Shown here one piece after another: positions 24,326-31,994 of a stretch of 64,000 nt of DNA; the stretch's first letter is position 1, and each line of letters opens with the position of its first letter. Under the pieces are notes generated by a model. The model made no database searches. It saw only the letters and a program-made list of their open reading frames with translations, and was not told the DNA's origin. The position numbers and the translations under genes were made by a program. Source of the DNA: 2-02-FULL-55-14 sp964534125 (lineage in GTDB: Bacteria; Bacteroidota; Ignavibacteria; UBA10030); assembly GCA_964534125.1 (NCBI GenBank), contig CAZHOJ010000001.1:682001-746000 (forward strand), given 5' to 3'.

Positions 24326-27259
24326 TCATAGTGTGAAATGGGCGCCGAAACTTATCGACCGCGGGTTGGGGATGGACTGGGAGTCCGCACCGCGATGGAT
24401 GACGGACGACCCTCCCACAGACACCTCGGGATCGAGGCCCTCATAGTTCGAGAACGTCAGGACGTTCCGCGCCGCGAGCGAGACGGCGATGTTCTTGAAG
24501 CCGATCGCTCCTGTCCACTCCTTCGGAAGCGAGTAGCGTACGGAGACCTCGCGCAGCTTCAGGTAGCTGCCGTCCTCGATCATCTCGTCGCTGAAGCGGT
24601 TCGCCAGCTTGAAGAAGGTGATGATCGCCTGCACCTGCTCTGGCGTCCGCTGCGGACCGGCGACCGCACTGGCCGCCACATAGGCGTCCCAGTGGGCCTG
24701 CGTGAACTCGTCGTCGAAGATGCCTGCACGACGCTTCGACTCCTTCGACAGGTTGAAGATCTTGTGCCCCGTGGCTCCCGTAAAGTTCACGGTCACCGAC
24801 AGATTGTCAGTGATCGAGACGTCCGTCAGGAAATTGCCGGTGAGCGTCGGGATGACCTTCCCCCGGTATGTGGCCGGTCCGACCGACATGTTCCCGTACT
24901 CGTCGAACACCTGTGTCTGGACGTACAGCTCCGGCACAGCATGCCCTTCCTCGATACGGAGGATGTACAAGTTCCCGAACGGCGTGCTGTTGTAGGCAAA
25001 GCCGCCGTCGTCCAGGACCACGTTGTCATACGTTGTCACGTTGAGACGGGAGAACCATCTGAAGGATCCCGACTGGACTGGAACACCGAACAGGGAGAGC
25101 TCCCACCCACGGGTCCGCACGGACCCGAGGTTATAGTCCTGCTGGCGGTTCCCGTACCCGTCTGAGGGTTTCGTCTCCACCGTGAAGATGTCGTCATACG
25201 TCGTCTGGTGATAGTAGGTCGCCTCGAACCCGAGCCGGTTCTCGAAGAACGCGAGGTCGAGCCCGGCCTCGTACTCCTTCGACACGGCAGGACGGAGGTC
25301 GGGATTGCCGGGCCGGCGGACGTAGAACGCCTGGATATCGCCGTTCAGATCGTCCTTGCGGTACTCCAGCTGCGCCGCACCGACGGGGGGCTGACGACCC
25401 GCTTCGCCGTACGTCGCGCGGACCTTCGCCATCGACATGTATGGGACGATCCCTTCCACGGGCAGCAGATACGACGCCGACGCCTTGGGGTAGAACTGGG
25501 ATGAGGCATCCGTGCCGAACGAGCTCGATTTGTCAAGCCTTCCCCCCAGCGTCAGGAAAAGCCTGCTCCACAGGTCGAACTGCGCCTGACTGAAGATGGA
25601 TCCGGTCGTGAACAGCTGATGGATCTCGGAAATGTCGTAGCTCGTCGGGTCGCCGTCGTCGATCCGGCGGTCAGCTCCCGGGGCGAACGACGTGCTGTTC
25701 GCGTTCATGAAATCACGCTTCCGGCGGTAGTAGTCGAGCCCGACAGACAGGTCGACGCCGATGTCATCCGTCACTGCCATCGTCCCGGACAGGATCGATT
25801 GCAGGTTGTATGCGGACACCGACTGCTGGTCCTGGCTCCGATAGCCCGAACGGTAGAGCCGGAAACCGGACTGGATCTCGACCGTCTGCATCAGGTCGAG
25901 ATTCTCGTACCCGATGCGCGATTCGAAATTGAGGCCCAACGGAAGCTTGGCCGTGTACTCGACCCCGCCGCTGTACCTGTTGTTGCGGTAGGTGTTCGTG
26001 AACTTGTCGAATTCGTCGATGCTCACGTACGTCCGCCCGTCATACGGGTTCCGCCATTCGGTGCGCGCATCGATCGAATCGTGCCTGAAGATGGTCTGGA
26101 ACCAGGGAGACCACGTCGAGTTGTCCGCCTCAGGCCTGACCGTCACGTCGCGATTATAGCTGCCGTGCACTTTCAGGTTGTGCTGCGGCGTGATCGTGTA
26201 CGTGAAGTTTCCCTTCACGTCCACGTTGTCGTTCCTGCTCGACAGGAACCCGACGTTCGCATTCCGTACACGCGCTGCGGTATGGAAGCGATACTGCGCA
26301 CCCGCTCCGGAGATGCTCAGCTGGTTCATCGTCGTGCCGAGGCTCGACGCGTCCAGCACTTGCTTTGCGGCCCGGGGAAGCTTGTCATCATACAGCGACC
26401 AGTCCGCATACGAGTACTCCGTCGAATAGGAGTAGGTCGTCACGCCGGGAGCGAGCCCCGCCCCCGACTTCGTGAAGATCTGGATGACCCCGTTGGCCGC
26501 GTCGGACCCGTAGAGGACCGCCGCAGAGGGACCCTTGAGGATCTCGACACGATCGATATCCGACGCGTTGAGCATGTTGAGCGTGCTCACGGATTGTCCG
26601 CCGCGTCCGTCCCACGATGACGCACTCGCATCGTTGTACGTATCAAGCTGGGAGAAACGCACCCCATCGACGATGATGAGCGGCTGGATGTTGCCGGTGA
26701 GCGAGTTCGCCCCCCGGAGCTGGACGAGCGATCCCGTCCCCGCCATGCCGCTGCTGTTCAGGACCTGCACGCCCGTCGTCCGGCCGTCGAACGCGTCCGT
26801 GATACTGCGAACAGGGACCTTCTCGATGTCCTCTGTCTTGAACGTGCTGATGGCGTTCCCGAGGCGCGCTTTCGTTGCCGGGAGGCCGCCGGACCCCGTC
26901 ACGATGACCTCGTCGAACTGCAGAATGTCCTGACGAAGGGCGATGTCCTCCGTGACCGTGGTTCCAACGTCTATCCGTATGGTGCGCTCCTGCTTGGAGT
27001 ACCCGACGAATCGGAACTGCACGACGTATTCCCCGGCGGGAACCTCGACCGCATAGGCGCCGTCGATGTCCGTGCTGGTACCCAGCGTGGTCCCGACCAG
27101 GAGAATGTTGGCGCCAACAAGCGGCTCGCGCGTGCTGGCATCGGTAATGCGTCCCTGGAGCGTTCCGCCCGGACGCTGGGCCATCGAGACAGACAAACAG
27201 GCCAGCATCAGGAGGGCGACTGCAGGGATCTTCGGCTTCAACGGTAGCTGTGCGATCAT
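24326..27259 (-). CDS. SusC/RagA-like TonB-linked outer-membrane transporter
   Basis: A 977-residue importer. The start at 27259 is chosen because GGGAGG sits just upstream; an ATG 12 bases earlier overlaps that site. Signal peptide about 1-28. A carboxypeptidase-regulatory-like domain follows (GRITDASTREPLVGANILLV). The plug contains QFDEVIVTGSGGLPATKARL, a SusC-type hinge, VQLRGANSLTGNIQPLIIVD and DRVEILKGPSAAVLYGSDAA. The barrel ends in ISFGAHFTL. Together with the SusD-like protein encoded 19 bases downstream it should form a bipartite import complex. A LytTR regulator with a degenerate receiver lies upstream on the same strand, 380 bases away, and may control it. Confidence 0.93.
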   Translation of the reverse strand: MIAQLPLKPKIPAVALLMLACLSVSMAQRPGGTLQGRITDASTREPLVGANILLVGTTLGTSTDIDGAYAVEVPAGEYVVQFRFVGYSKQERTIRIDVGTTVTEDIALRQDILQFDEVIVTGSGGLPATKARLGNAISTFKTEDIEKVPVRSITDAFDGRTTGVQVLNSSGMAGTGSLVQLRGANSLTGNIQPLIIVDGVRFSQLDTYNDASASSWDGRGGQSVSTLNMLNASDIDRVEILKGPSAAVLYGSDAANGVIQIFTKSGAGLAPGVTTYSYSTEYSYADWSLYDDKLPRAAKQVLDASSLGTTMNQLSISGAGAQYRFHTAARVRNANVGFLSSRNDNVDVKGNFTYTITPQHNLKVHGSYNRDVTVRPEADNSTWSPWFQTIFRHDSIDARTEWRNPYDGRTYVSIDEFDKFTNTYRNNRYSGGVEYTAKLPLGLNFESRIGYENLDLMQTVEIQSGFRLYRSGYRSQDQQSVSAYNLQSILSGTMAVTDDIGVDLSVGLDYYRRKRDFMNANSTSFAPGADRRIDDGDPTSYDISEIHQLFTTGSIFSQAQFDLWSRLFLTLGGRLDKSSSFGTDASSQFYPKASASYLLPVEGIVPYMSMAKVRATYGEAGRQPPVGAAQLEYRKDDLNGDIQAFYVRRPGNPDLRPAVSKEYEAGLDLAFFENRLGFEATYYHQTTYDDIFTVETKPSDGYGNRQQDYNLGSVRTRGWELSLFGVPVQSGSFRWFSRLNVTTYDNVVLDDGGFAYNSTPFGNLYILRIEEGHAVPELYVQTQVFDEYGNMSVGPATYRGKVIPTLTGNFLTDVSITDNLSVTVNFTGATGHKIFNLSKESKRRAGIFDDEFTQAHWDAYVAASAVAGPQRTPEQVQAIITFFKLANRFSDEMIEDGSYLKLREVSVRYSLPKEWTGAIGFKNIAVSLAARNVLTFSNYEGLDPEVSVGGSSVIHRGADSQSIPNPRSISFGAHFTL

Positions 27260-27639
27260 GCGACCTCCCATAAGAAGATGTGAGTGTGTAAGCGCGCACT
27301 GGCAGGAAATTCGCCATGCGGCAAAAAGACGATAGGTATCGGGTTTCCTGCGGGTTACGGGGAGGTGCCGGTCAGGTTGGAACTTAGCGATGAGGCACAG
27401 CTATCGGGGGTTGAACAGCGTGCCAGGAGGCATGAGATGCTTGCGTGCGACGGAACTGCGAGTCGTTCCTGTCAGGGCATGTGCGGCGGTCGAGTGGTCC
27501 GCGGGACGGGGCCAATGGACCGGTCTGCAGATCCTACGATGATCCCCGGACGGAGTTCAGGAGATTCGACAAGGAGGAGAATGATGGAGTTGAATAGGGA
27601 TGGCACAGCGACGGGCTGCGCACGGTTCGGGATGGCCGG
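27260..27639. other. Intergenic region between LytTR regulator and SusC
   Basis: A 380-base gap upstream of the SusC gene. A plus-strand open frame crosses it, but its composition (many Arg, Gly, Cys) and lack of a ribosome-binding site suggest it is not a gene. No clear hairpin terminator, direct repeat or standard promoter was found by eye. Confidence 0.4.
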
Positions 27640-28437
27640 TCAGATTGCGTTCTGAAAGAACAGCGAAAACCTGTTCTTATATCCGCGGCTGAGCGTCAGC
27701 TCGGTCCTGTCGGCGAGGACCACCTGATAATCGCCGTGATACATCGGCCGGAGCTCGCTGATGCGATCGACGCGGACGATAGTGGAGCGGTGGATGCGGG
27801 CGAATTGCGAGGGGTCGAGCCGTTTCTCGAGGTCGCTGATCTTAGCCCGGAGGATATGCTTCTTACCGCCGCTGTAGACATGGACATAGTCGGCAGCAGC
27901 CTCGATCCAATCGACGTCCTTCGTGCGGACGAGATAGAGCCTGTCCTTGGCCCTGATGAGGAGCCTGTCGAGATACCAGGCCTGTTCGACAACCCCGTTC
28001 CCTCCCGGCGGTCCTGTAGCTGGCCCAGCGGTGAAGGCCAGAACCTTGTCATTGCGGGAAACGGCATCCCGCACCCGCTTCATAGTGAGATGCAGACGCT
28101 CCGGCGTGAAGGGCGTGAGGATGTAGTCGATGGCCTGATAGTCGAACGCTTTCAAGGCCTGGTCTTTGAAGGCTGAGATGAAAACGACACCTGGACGCTC
28201 GTCCTCTTTGAGGGCGTCAAGGACCTCAAAACTGTCCCTGCCCCCCCGGAGGAAACCCAGGAATGCCACGTCCGGGGCATGCGAACGGATCAGGGAGAGC
28301 GGGTCCCGGCCGTCAGACGCGTCGACGATCAGCTCGACGTCCGATTGCCGTGCAAGAAGACGCTCCAGATACTCCCTGTCCTGAATATCATCATGGACAA
28401 CGAGGATCCGTATAGGATGTTGTCGAAGTGTCATCAT
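27640..28437 (-). CDS. LytTR-family response regulator with degenerate receiver domain
   Basis: A 265-residue DNA-binding regulator. The receiver domain (10-125) keeps the acidic pair (VVHDD) and a serine (FISAF, S88). However, the phospho-acceptor aspartate position is glycine (DVAFLGFLRGG, G61) and the conserved lysine is threonine (YILTPF, T108), so phosphorylation in the usual way is unlikely. The LytTR domain (about 160-262) is intact: VDWIEAAADYVHVY, FARIHRSTIVRVDRI and LTLSRGYKNRF. No histidine kinase is adjacent. It is transcribed toward the SusC/SusD operon and may regulate it constitutively or through another input, such as protein binding. Confidence 0.9.
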   Translation of the reverse strand: MMTLRQHPIRILVVHDDIQDREYLERLLARQSDVELIVDASDGRDPLSLIRSHAPDVAFLGFLRGGRDSFEVLDALKEDERPGVVFISAFKDQALKAFDYQAIDYILTPFTPERLHLTMKRVRDAVSRNDKVLAFTAGPATGPPGGNGVVEQAWYLDRLLIRAKDRLYLVRTKDVDWIEAAADYVHVYSGGKKHILRAKISDLEKRLDPSQFARIHRSTIVRVDRISELRPMYHGDYQVVLADRTELTLSRGYKNRFSLFFQNAI

Positions 28438-28758
28438 CGAGGGGTGGCAGTCGTCCAGCGGGTGGGGTGATGCGCGGACACATGCACGGTGAAGCTATCT
28501 GTGTTAGATACGCCAGCATCTTTATGAAGTTGCGGGCGGGAGGGCCCCGGAGATGCCCAAAATCAGGCCCTTTTGCGCCTCCCGTCGTGACGCGGAGTGA
28601 CCGTCATCCCTCCCATCATAGACCACTGCCGGTTCATCGCAGTCCGGGGACGATTCGTCGCAAAATGCCAACCTTCACATCCATGAGCCGTACGAATCAG
28701 CAGGACAGTTTTGCACCGGGTCTTTCAGAAACATTCATCATCATCGCAGGAGGTCGGT
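28438..28758. other. Divergent intergenic region
   Basis: A 321-base gap between the divergent LytTR and HEAT-like genes, which must hold both promoters. A loose inverted pair GCGGGAGG (about 28526) and CCTCCCG (about 28578) is present. No consensus promoter could be called by eye. Confidence 0.35.
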
Positions 28759-29223
28759 ATGAAAAAGCTCATCGTTGTGCTGGTGGCTGTGGGCATCTGT
28801 GGTTTCGTCATGCCGGCACAGGCCCAGGACGAGGTGTTACCGCCGGGAGCGAACAGACCATTGATCATCGAGAACCTGGTCATCGGGCTCCAGACGGACA
28901 ACGCAGGCCTGCAGAGGAGCTGTGCACTGATGCTCGGCCAGATCTATGGAGAGGAAGCGGACATCCAGCTGATGTACGCAATGCGGAATGACAACGATCC
29001 CGAGGTCCGGATCGCAGCGGCGTGGGCGTTGTGCCGACTCGGGGGCAAGGTGGGGACCTACCTCGTGAAGCACAAGGCACGGTTCGAGGAGAACGAAAAG
29101 GTCAAGGCCCACGAGGCATTCTACTACGACACGTATGTGCAGAGGGGCGTGTTCAAGATCGTCGACATCCAGGTACCATCGATCTCGGAGCTGTTCACGC
29201 CGGTACCAGTGACCTCACTCTGA
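28759..29223 (+). CDS. Exported HEAT-repeat-like protein
   Basis: A 154-residue exported protein. The start at 28759 has GGAGG 5 bases upstream and opens a good signal peptide (MKKLIVVLVAVGICGFVMPA). The mature part is helical, with paired segments typical of HEAT repeats: NLVIGLQTDNAGLQRSCALM with LGQIYG, then AMRNDNDPEVRIAAAWALCR with LGG. The C-terminal 45 residues are different (YYDTYVQRGVFKIVDIQV). HEAT-like repeats usually mediate protein binding, and no partner is evident here. A strong terminator follows 18 bases after the stop, so it is a single-gene unit, divergent from the LytTR regulator. Confidence 0.8.
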   Translation: MKKLIVVLVAVGICGFVMPAQAQDEVLPPGANRPLIIENLVIGLQTDNAGLQRSCALMLGQIYGEEADIQLMYAMRNDNDPEVRIAAAWALCRLGGKVGTYLVKHKARFEENEKVKAHEAFYYDTYVQRGVFKIVDIQVPSISELFTPVPVTSL

Positions 29224-29241
29224 TCCTGCCTCAACAACACT

Positions 29242-29280
29242 GAACGGCATCCCCGGCTGCTACGCCGGCGGATGCCGTTC
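29242..29280 (+). terminator. Rho-independent terminator after HEAT-like gene
   Basis: Near-perfect stem GAACGGCATCC...GGATGCCGTTC with an inner CCGGC/GCCGG pair, then TCTTT. It may also serve the convergent permease gene from the other side. Confidence 0.75.
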
Positions 29281-29324
29281 TCTTTATGTGACACTCAGCA
29301 ATGTGACATCCGAGCGGGGGGATC

Positions 29325-30575
29325 TTACTCGTAGCGAAGCGCCTCGATCGGGTCCAGATTCGCCGCCTTCCACGCCGGATATACACCGAATATGACGCCA
29401 ATTGCTGTGCAGAGTATGACGGCGAACGAGGCCCAGTCGAGAGGAAAGATCGCCGGGATGTCGAGCAGAAGCGCGACGACATTCCCGCCAAGAACGCCCA
29501 GTATGATCCCGAAGAAGCCGCCGATCTGACAGAGAACGATCGCCTCTGTGAGGAACTGGACCAGAATGTTCGCCTTCCGGGCACCGATGGCCTTCCGTAT
29601 GCCGATCTCTTTAATGCGTTCAGAGACAGAAACGAGCATGATGTTCATGATGCCGACGCCTGCCGCGAGAAGCGCGATGAACGATATGAATGCGACACCC
29701 ATCTTCACGTACTTGGTGAAATCGTTGAACTGCTCTATCATCGAATCGTTCGAGAAGATGCTGAAATCATCAGGGTCTGCCGGATCGACCTTCCGGGCCG
29801 TCCGGAGGATGAATCGTGCCTCGTCCAGGCATTCGTCATACAGCTCCGGCGCCTTTGCTTTCACCATGATGTTCATCGAACGATAAGACCCGAAATCGTT
29901 GAGGAAGGCCGTCAGCGGCACGACAACGAACCAGTCGTTCGATCCTCCGAGTGATGCGCCCCGCGGCTCGAATGTCCCGATGACCGTATAGCGCTTCTCG
30001 TCCACCTTCACGTCCTGGCCTACGGGATTGCCATAGGGAAACACCTTTTTCACGACATCGCTACCGAGGATGACCACCTTCGAGTCGGAACGCATGTCAT
30101 TCTCGTTCAGACCCCGGCCCGTCGCCACCGGCCAGTTGTTCGTGATGAGGCCGTCAGGGTTCTCTCCGTAAAGTGCGACACGCGGGTCCGTCTGCTCCCC
30201 GCCGATCGACTTGACGACCCGCCCTCCCCGCCGGACCTCGATGCCCACATGGCTTGCGCGTGTTATCTTTTCCTTCACGGCGCGTGCATGCTCGTACGTG
30301 ATGTCTTTCCTGTTCCGCGCGGCGATCCGTTCTGCCCGCGAGGCCATCATCGGCCATTTCTGGATCTGGAAGGTATTGGCCCCGAGATCGCTGAACCCTT
30401 CCTCGATGCTGTTCTGCAGGACATCGACAGCAGTCATGACACCAATGATAGAGAAGACACCGATAACGATGCCCAGCAGTGTGAGGATGGACCTGAGCTT
30501 GTTCGCCCGGATCGCATTAAACGCAAGTATGATGATCTCCATGGCCCTCAGTGCAAACGGATTACCTGATTTCAT
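29325..30575 (-). CDS. ABC transporter permease, MacB/FtsX family
   Basis: Inner-membrane permease of about 416 residues with the MacB layout. Helix 1 follows AIRANKLRSILTLLGIVIGV near the N-terminus. A periplasmic MacB core domain of about 230 residues follows (NTFQIQKWP; KVVILGSDVVKKVFP; YTVIGTFEPRG). Three C-terminal helices contain GVGIMNIMLVSVSERIKEIG with IRKAIGA, the FtsX signature. Three starts are possible (30602, 30575, 30542); the last has GAGG close by and the chosen one gives a usual N-terminus. No ATPase or membrane-fusion gene is adjacent, so the partners must be encoded elsewhere. Likely role: lipoprotein or small-molecule export, or mechanotransmission. Confidence 0.88.
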   Translation of the reverse strand: MKSGNPFALRAMEIIILAFNAIRANKLRSILTLLGIVIGVFSIIGVMTAVDVLQNSIEEGFSDLGANTFQIQKWPMMASRAERIAARNRKDITYEHARAVKEKITRASHVGIEVRRGGRVVKSIGGEQTDPRVALYGENPDGLITNNWPVATGRGLNENDMRSDSKVVILGSDVVKKVFPYGNPVGQDVKVDEKRYTVIGTFEPRGASLGGSNDWFVVVPLTAFLNDFGSYRSMNIMVKAKAPELYDECLDEARFILRTARKVDPADPDDFSIFSNDSMIEQFNDFTKYVKMGVAFISFIALLAAGVGIMNIMLVSVSERIKEIGIRKAIGARKANILVQFLTEAIVLCQIGGFFGIILGVLGGNVVALLLDIPAIFPLDWASFAVILCTAIGVIFGVYPAWKAANLDPIEALRYE

Positions 30576-30731
30576 AGAAAAGTGGTTTGAGCCGCCAGCC
30601 AATGGCTCAGACCACTCTGTGCCAGACGCTCGTTCGTTTCTTGATCTGATGTACCGGGCTTCTTTACCTCAGTTTTCACGTACAGCTACATCCATCCCTC
30701 TTCCTGCAACCTTTTTCCTCGTTCCATCTTG

Positions 30732-30808
30732 TGACCCCGGCTGGACTCCCCGCCCAAACGCCAGACCCTGGAGACGATCGCGTTTGGTCGGGCAGGGAAC
30801 CAGCGACC
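30732..30808 (-). pseudogene. tRNA 3'-half remnant interrupted in the T-loop by a palindromic insertion
   Basis: On the minus strand AGGTCGCTGGTTC is followed, after a 48-base palindromic block (30749-30796), by GAGTCCAGCCGGGGTCA. Joined, these make a proper T-arm (GCTGG-TTCGAGT-CCAGC) plus the 3' acceptor strand and discriminator of a tRNA with the same acceptor sequence as the intact tRNA-Arg 46 bases upstream. No anticodon arm or 5' half could be found next to it. Confidence 0.5.
30749..30796. repeat. Palindromic insertion inside tRNA-like sequence
   Basis: Imperfect inverted repeat with arms CCCGCCCAAACGC and GCGTTTGGTCGGG (12 of 13 pairs), about 48 bases in all. It splits a tRNA T-loop exactly between TTC and GAGT. 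Confidence 0.5.
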
Positions 30809-30853
30809 TGCATATCTGCTTGTTCGTTCTTCCCTTTTCCTTCTTCCTTGTTG

Positions 30854-30928
30854 TGACCCCGGCGTGATTCGAACACGCGACCTACGGCTTAGAAGGCCGT
30901 TGCTCTATCCAACTGAGCTACGGGGCCG
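30854..30928 (-). tRNA. tRNA-Arg (anticodon TCT)
   Basis: A 75-base cloverleaf on the minus strand. Acceptor GGCCCCG pairs with CGGGGTC (one G-T pair), discriminator A. The D-arm is GCTC-AGTTGGATA-GAGC, the anticodon arm ACGGC-CTTCTAA-GCCGT with anticodon TCT, the variable loop AGGTC and the T-arm GCGTG-TTCGAAT-CACGC. CCA is not encoded. Partial copies of tRNA sequence lie on both sides (30732-30808 and 31100-31241). Confidence 0.97.
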
Positions 30929-30962
30929 AAGCATTGCAGATTGTAGATTGTAGATTGAAGAC
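30917..30962. repeat. Direct repeat unit 1: tRNA 5' end plus upstream flank
   Basis: A 46-base segment covering the first 12 bases of tRNA-Arg and its upstream flank (with ATTGTAG twice). It recurs at 31230-31275 with 45 of 46 identical bases, 313 bases away, same orientation. Confidence 0.85.
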
Positions 30963-31046
30963 TGATTGAGGTCTTGCGTAAGCTGACTTACATGAATCGC
31001 AAGAGACTCAGTGCCGAACGCTTGCCACGCCTGCGGCGTGGTCCTC

Positions 31047-31096
31047 AAAACGGCAAACGCTCCCCCTCGACTTCGCTCGGCGTCGCGGGCCGTTTT
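31047..31096. repeat. Palindromic element within degenerate tRNA region
   Basis: Perfect 8-base terminal arms AAAACGGC and GCCGTTTT bound a GC-rich core containing CCCTCGACTTCGCTCGGCG. It lies beside an anticodon-arm-like fragment at 31100-31114. Confidence 0.45.
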
Positions 31097-31099
31097 AGG

Positions 31100-31241
31100 A
31101 GAAGGCTGTTGCTCCCCGCCCGAACGACCGATCTCTGTCATTCCCGGTTCGGTCGATCGGGTATCCACCTGCCTGTCCGCCGAAGCCCCGAGCCGTGAGC
31201 CTGTCGAACGGCCGAAGGGCGCAGGCGGAAGCTACGGGGCC
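31100..31241 (-). pseudogene. Degenerate tRNA-Arg copy interrupted by palindromic insertions
   Basis: Read on the minus strand, GGCCCCGTAGCT (31241-31230) is identical to the first 12 bases of the intact tRNA-Arg. After 115 bases of foreign, palindrome-rich sequence, GAGCAACAGCCTTCT (31114-31100) matches 14 of 15 bases of the D-arm 3' strand and anticodon arm. Further downstream the match is lost at another palindromic element (31047-31096). It cannot fold as a tRNA. Confidence 0.5.
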
Positions 31242-31275
31242 GAAACATTGCAGATTGTAGATTGTAGATTGAAGA
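31230..31275. repeat. Direct repeat unit 2: copy of tRNA 5' end and flank
   Basis: The partner of 30917-30962 (45 of 46 identical). Together they show that the tRNA and its flank were duplicated before the copy was disrupted. Confidence 0.85.
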
Positions 31276-31341
31276 TTGACGAATGACGATTGGAAGGTGA
31301 AAATTAGTCAATGTTCAGAGGGCTTGCAAACAGCCCATAAA

Positions 31342-31363
31342 AAAGCCCTCCGAAGAGGGCTTT
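31342..31363 (-). terminator. Rho-independent terminator after the cytochrome c operon
   Basis: Perfect stem AAAGCCCTC / GAGGGCTTT with loop CGAA (or TTCG on the minus strand), followed on the minus strand by a T-run. It is 23 bases after the stop at 31386. Confidence 0.88.
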
Positions 31364-31385
31364 CATGGAACACATCGGCAAGGCT

Positions 31386-31994
31386 TTATTGCTTCTCCCC
31401 GAAATCGCCCGGGAAGAACATGTCAGCCCCTCCCGGAACTTCGGCAGGCAGGGAAACCGGAGGCGTCGGGATCTTCTTGCGCACCGGCTTCACGATCCTG
31501 AGGTATGCGACGATAGCCCGAAGGTCTTCCTCGGAAAAGTTGCTGAATCCGCCCCATGGCATGGCCCGGTAGTTTATCTGCCGTCCGGTGTGATAGATGC
31601 CGGACCGGAGCGCGCGGACAACCTGAGCATCCGTCAGCGCCCCGAGTCCCGTCTCTTCATCCGAAGTGAGGTTCGCTGCCACGATGCCGCCCGCATCGTT
31701 GTTCCCGAGGAGGATGCCCCCTGAGAGATATTGCTCCAGATCGGGCCCTTCCGCACTCTGCGGCGTGTGGCAATCGGTGCAACCGGCCGTATGGACCAGG
31801 TAGCTCCCCCGCTCCGCAATAAGCCGTTCGGCCGGGTCAGCGATGCCGCTGAGGTCCGATTGCACTGCGTGCGTCGGGGCGATGAACTCCTCCTGAGGAA
31901 TGAGCGTCAGAGGAGGAATGATCATCAGGAAGGCGATAAAGAGCACAGGGATCAGGATGGCCACAACAATGCCGATTCGCTTGAGGTTCTTCAT
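31386..31994 (-). CDS. Membrane-anchored monoheme cytochrome c
   Basis: A 202-residue protein with an N-terminal membrane anchor (IGIVVAILIPVLFIAFLMII, about 7-26) and one heme c site, CTDCH (C72-H76). A possible distal ligand is the methionine in NYRAMPWGGFS (about 145). The end DLRAIVAYLRIVKPV is the usual last helix of class I cytochromes. Its start overlaps the stop of the triheme cytochrome gene by 4 bases, so both are made together. It would carry electrons in the periplasm close to the inner membrane. No oxidase or reductase subunit is encoded beside it, so the redox partners are unknown. The same anchored fold is used in the third domain of the neighbour, suggesting duplication. Confidence 0.92.
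   Translation of the reverse strand: MKNLKRIGIVVAILIPVLFIAFLMIIPPLTLIPQEEFIAPTHAVQSDLSGIADPAERLIAERGSYLVHTAGCTDCHTPQSAEGPDLEQYLSGGILLGNNDAGGIVAANLTSDEETGLGALTDAQVVRALRSGIYHTGRQINYRAMPWGGFSNFSEEDLRAIVAYLRIVKPVRKKIPTPPVSLPAEVPGGADMFFPGDFGEKQ

Noticed and set aside
27411..27440. TGGCACG on the minus strand upstream of SusC as a second sigma-54 promoter
   Set aside because: The -12 part is TCAA rather than TTGC with no GC at the needed spacing.
30934..30962. ATTGTAG tandem words beside the tRNA as a CRISPR-like array
   Set aside because: Only two or three 7-base units, no spacers, and no cas genes in the window.
30853..31275. tRNA 5'-end repeat as an att site of an integrated element
   Set aside because: Only about 310 bases lie between the repeats, with no integrase, and the copied part is the tRNA 5' end rather than the usual 3' end.
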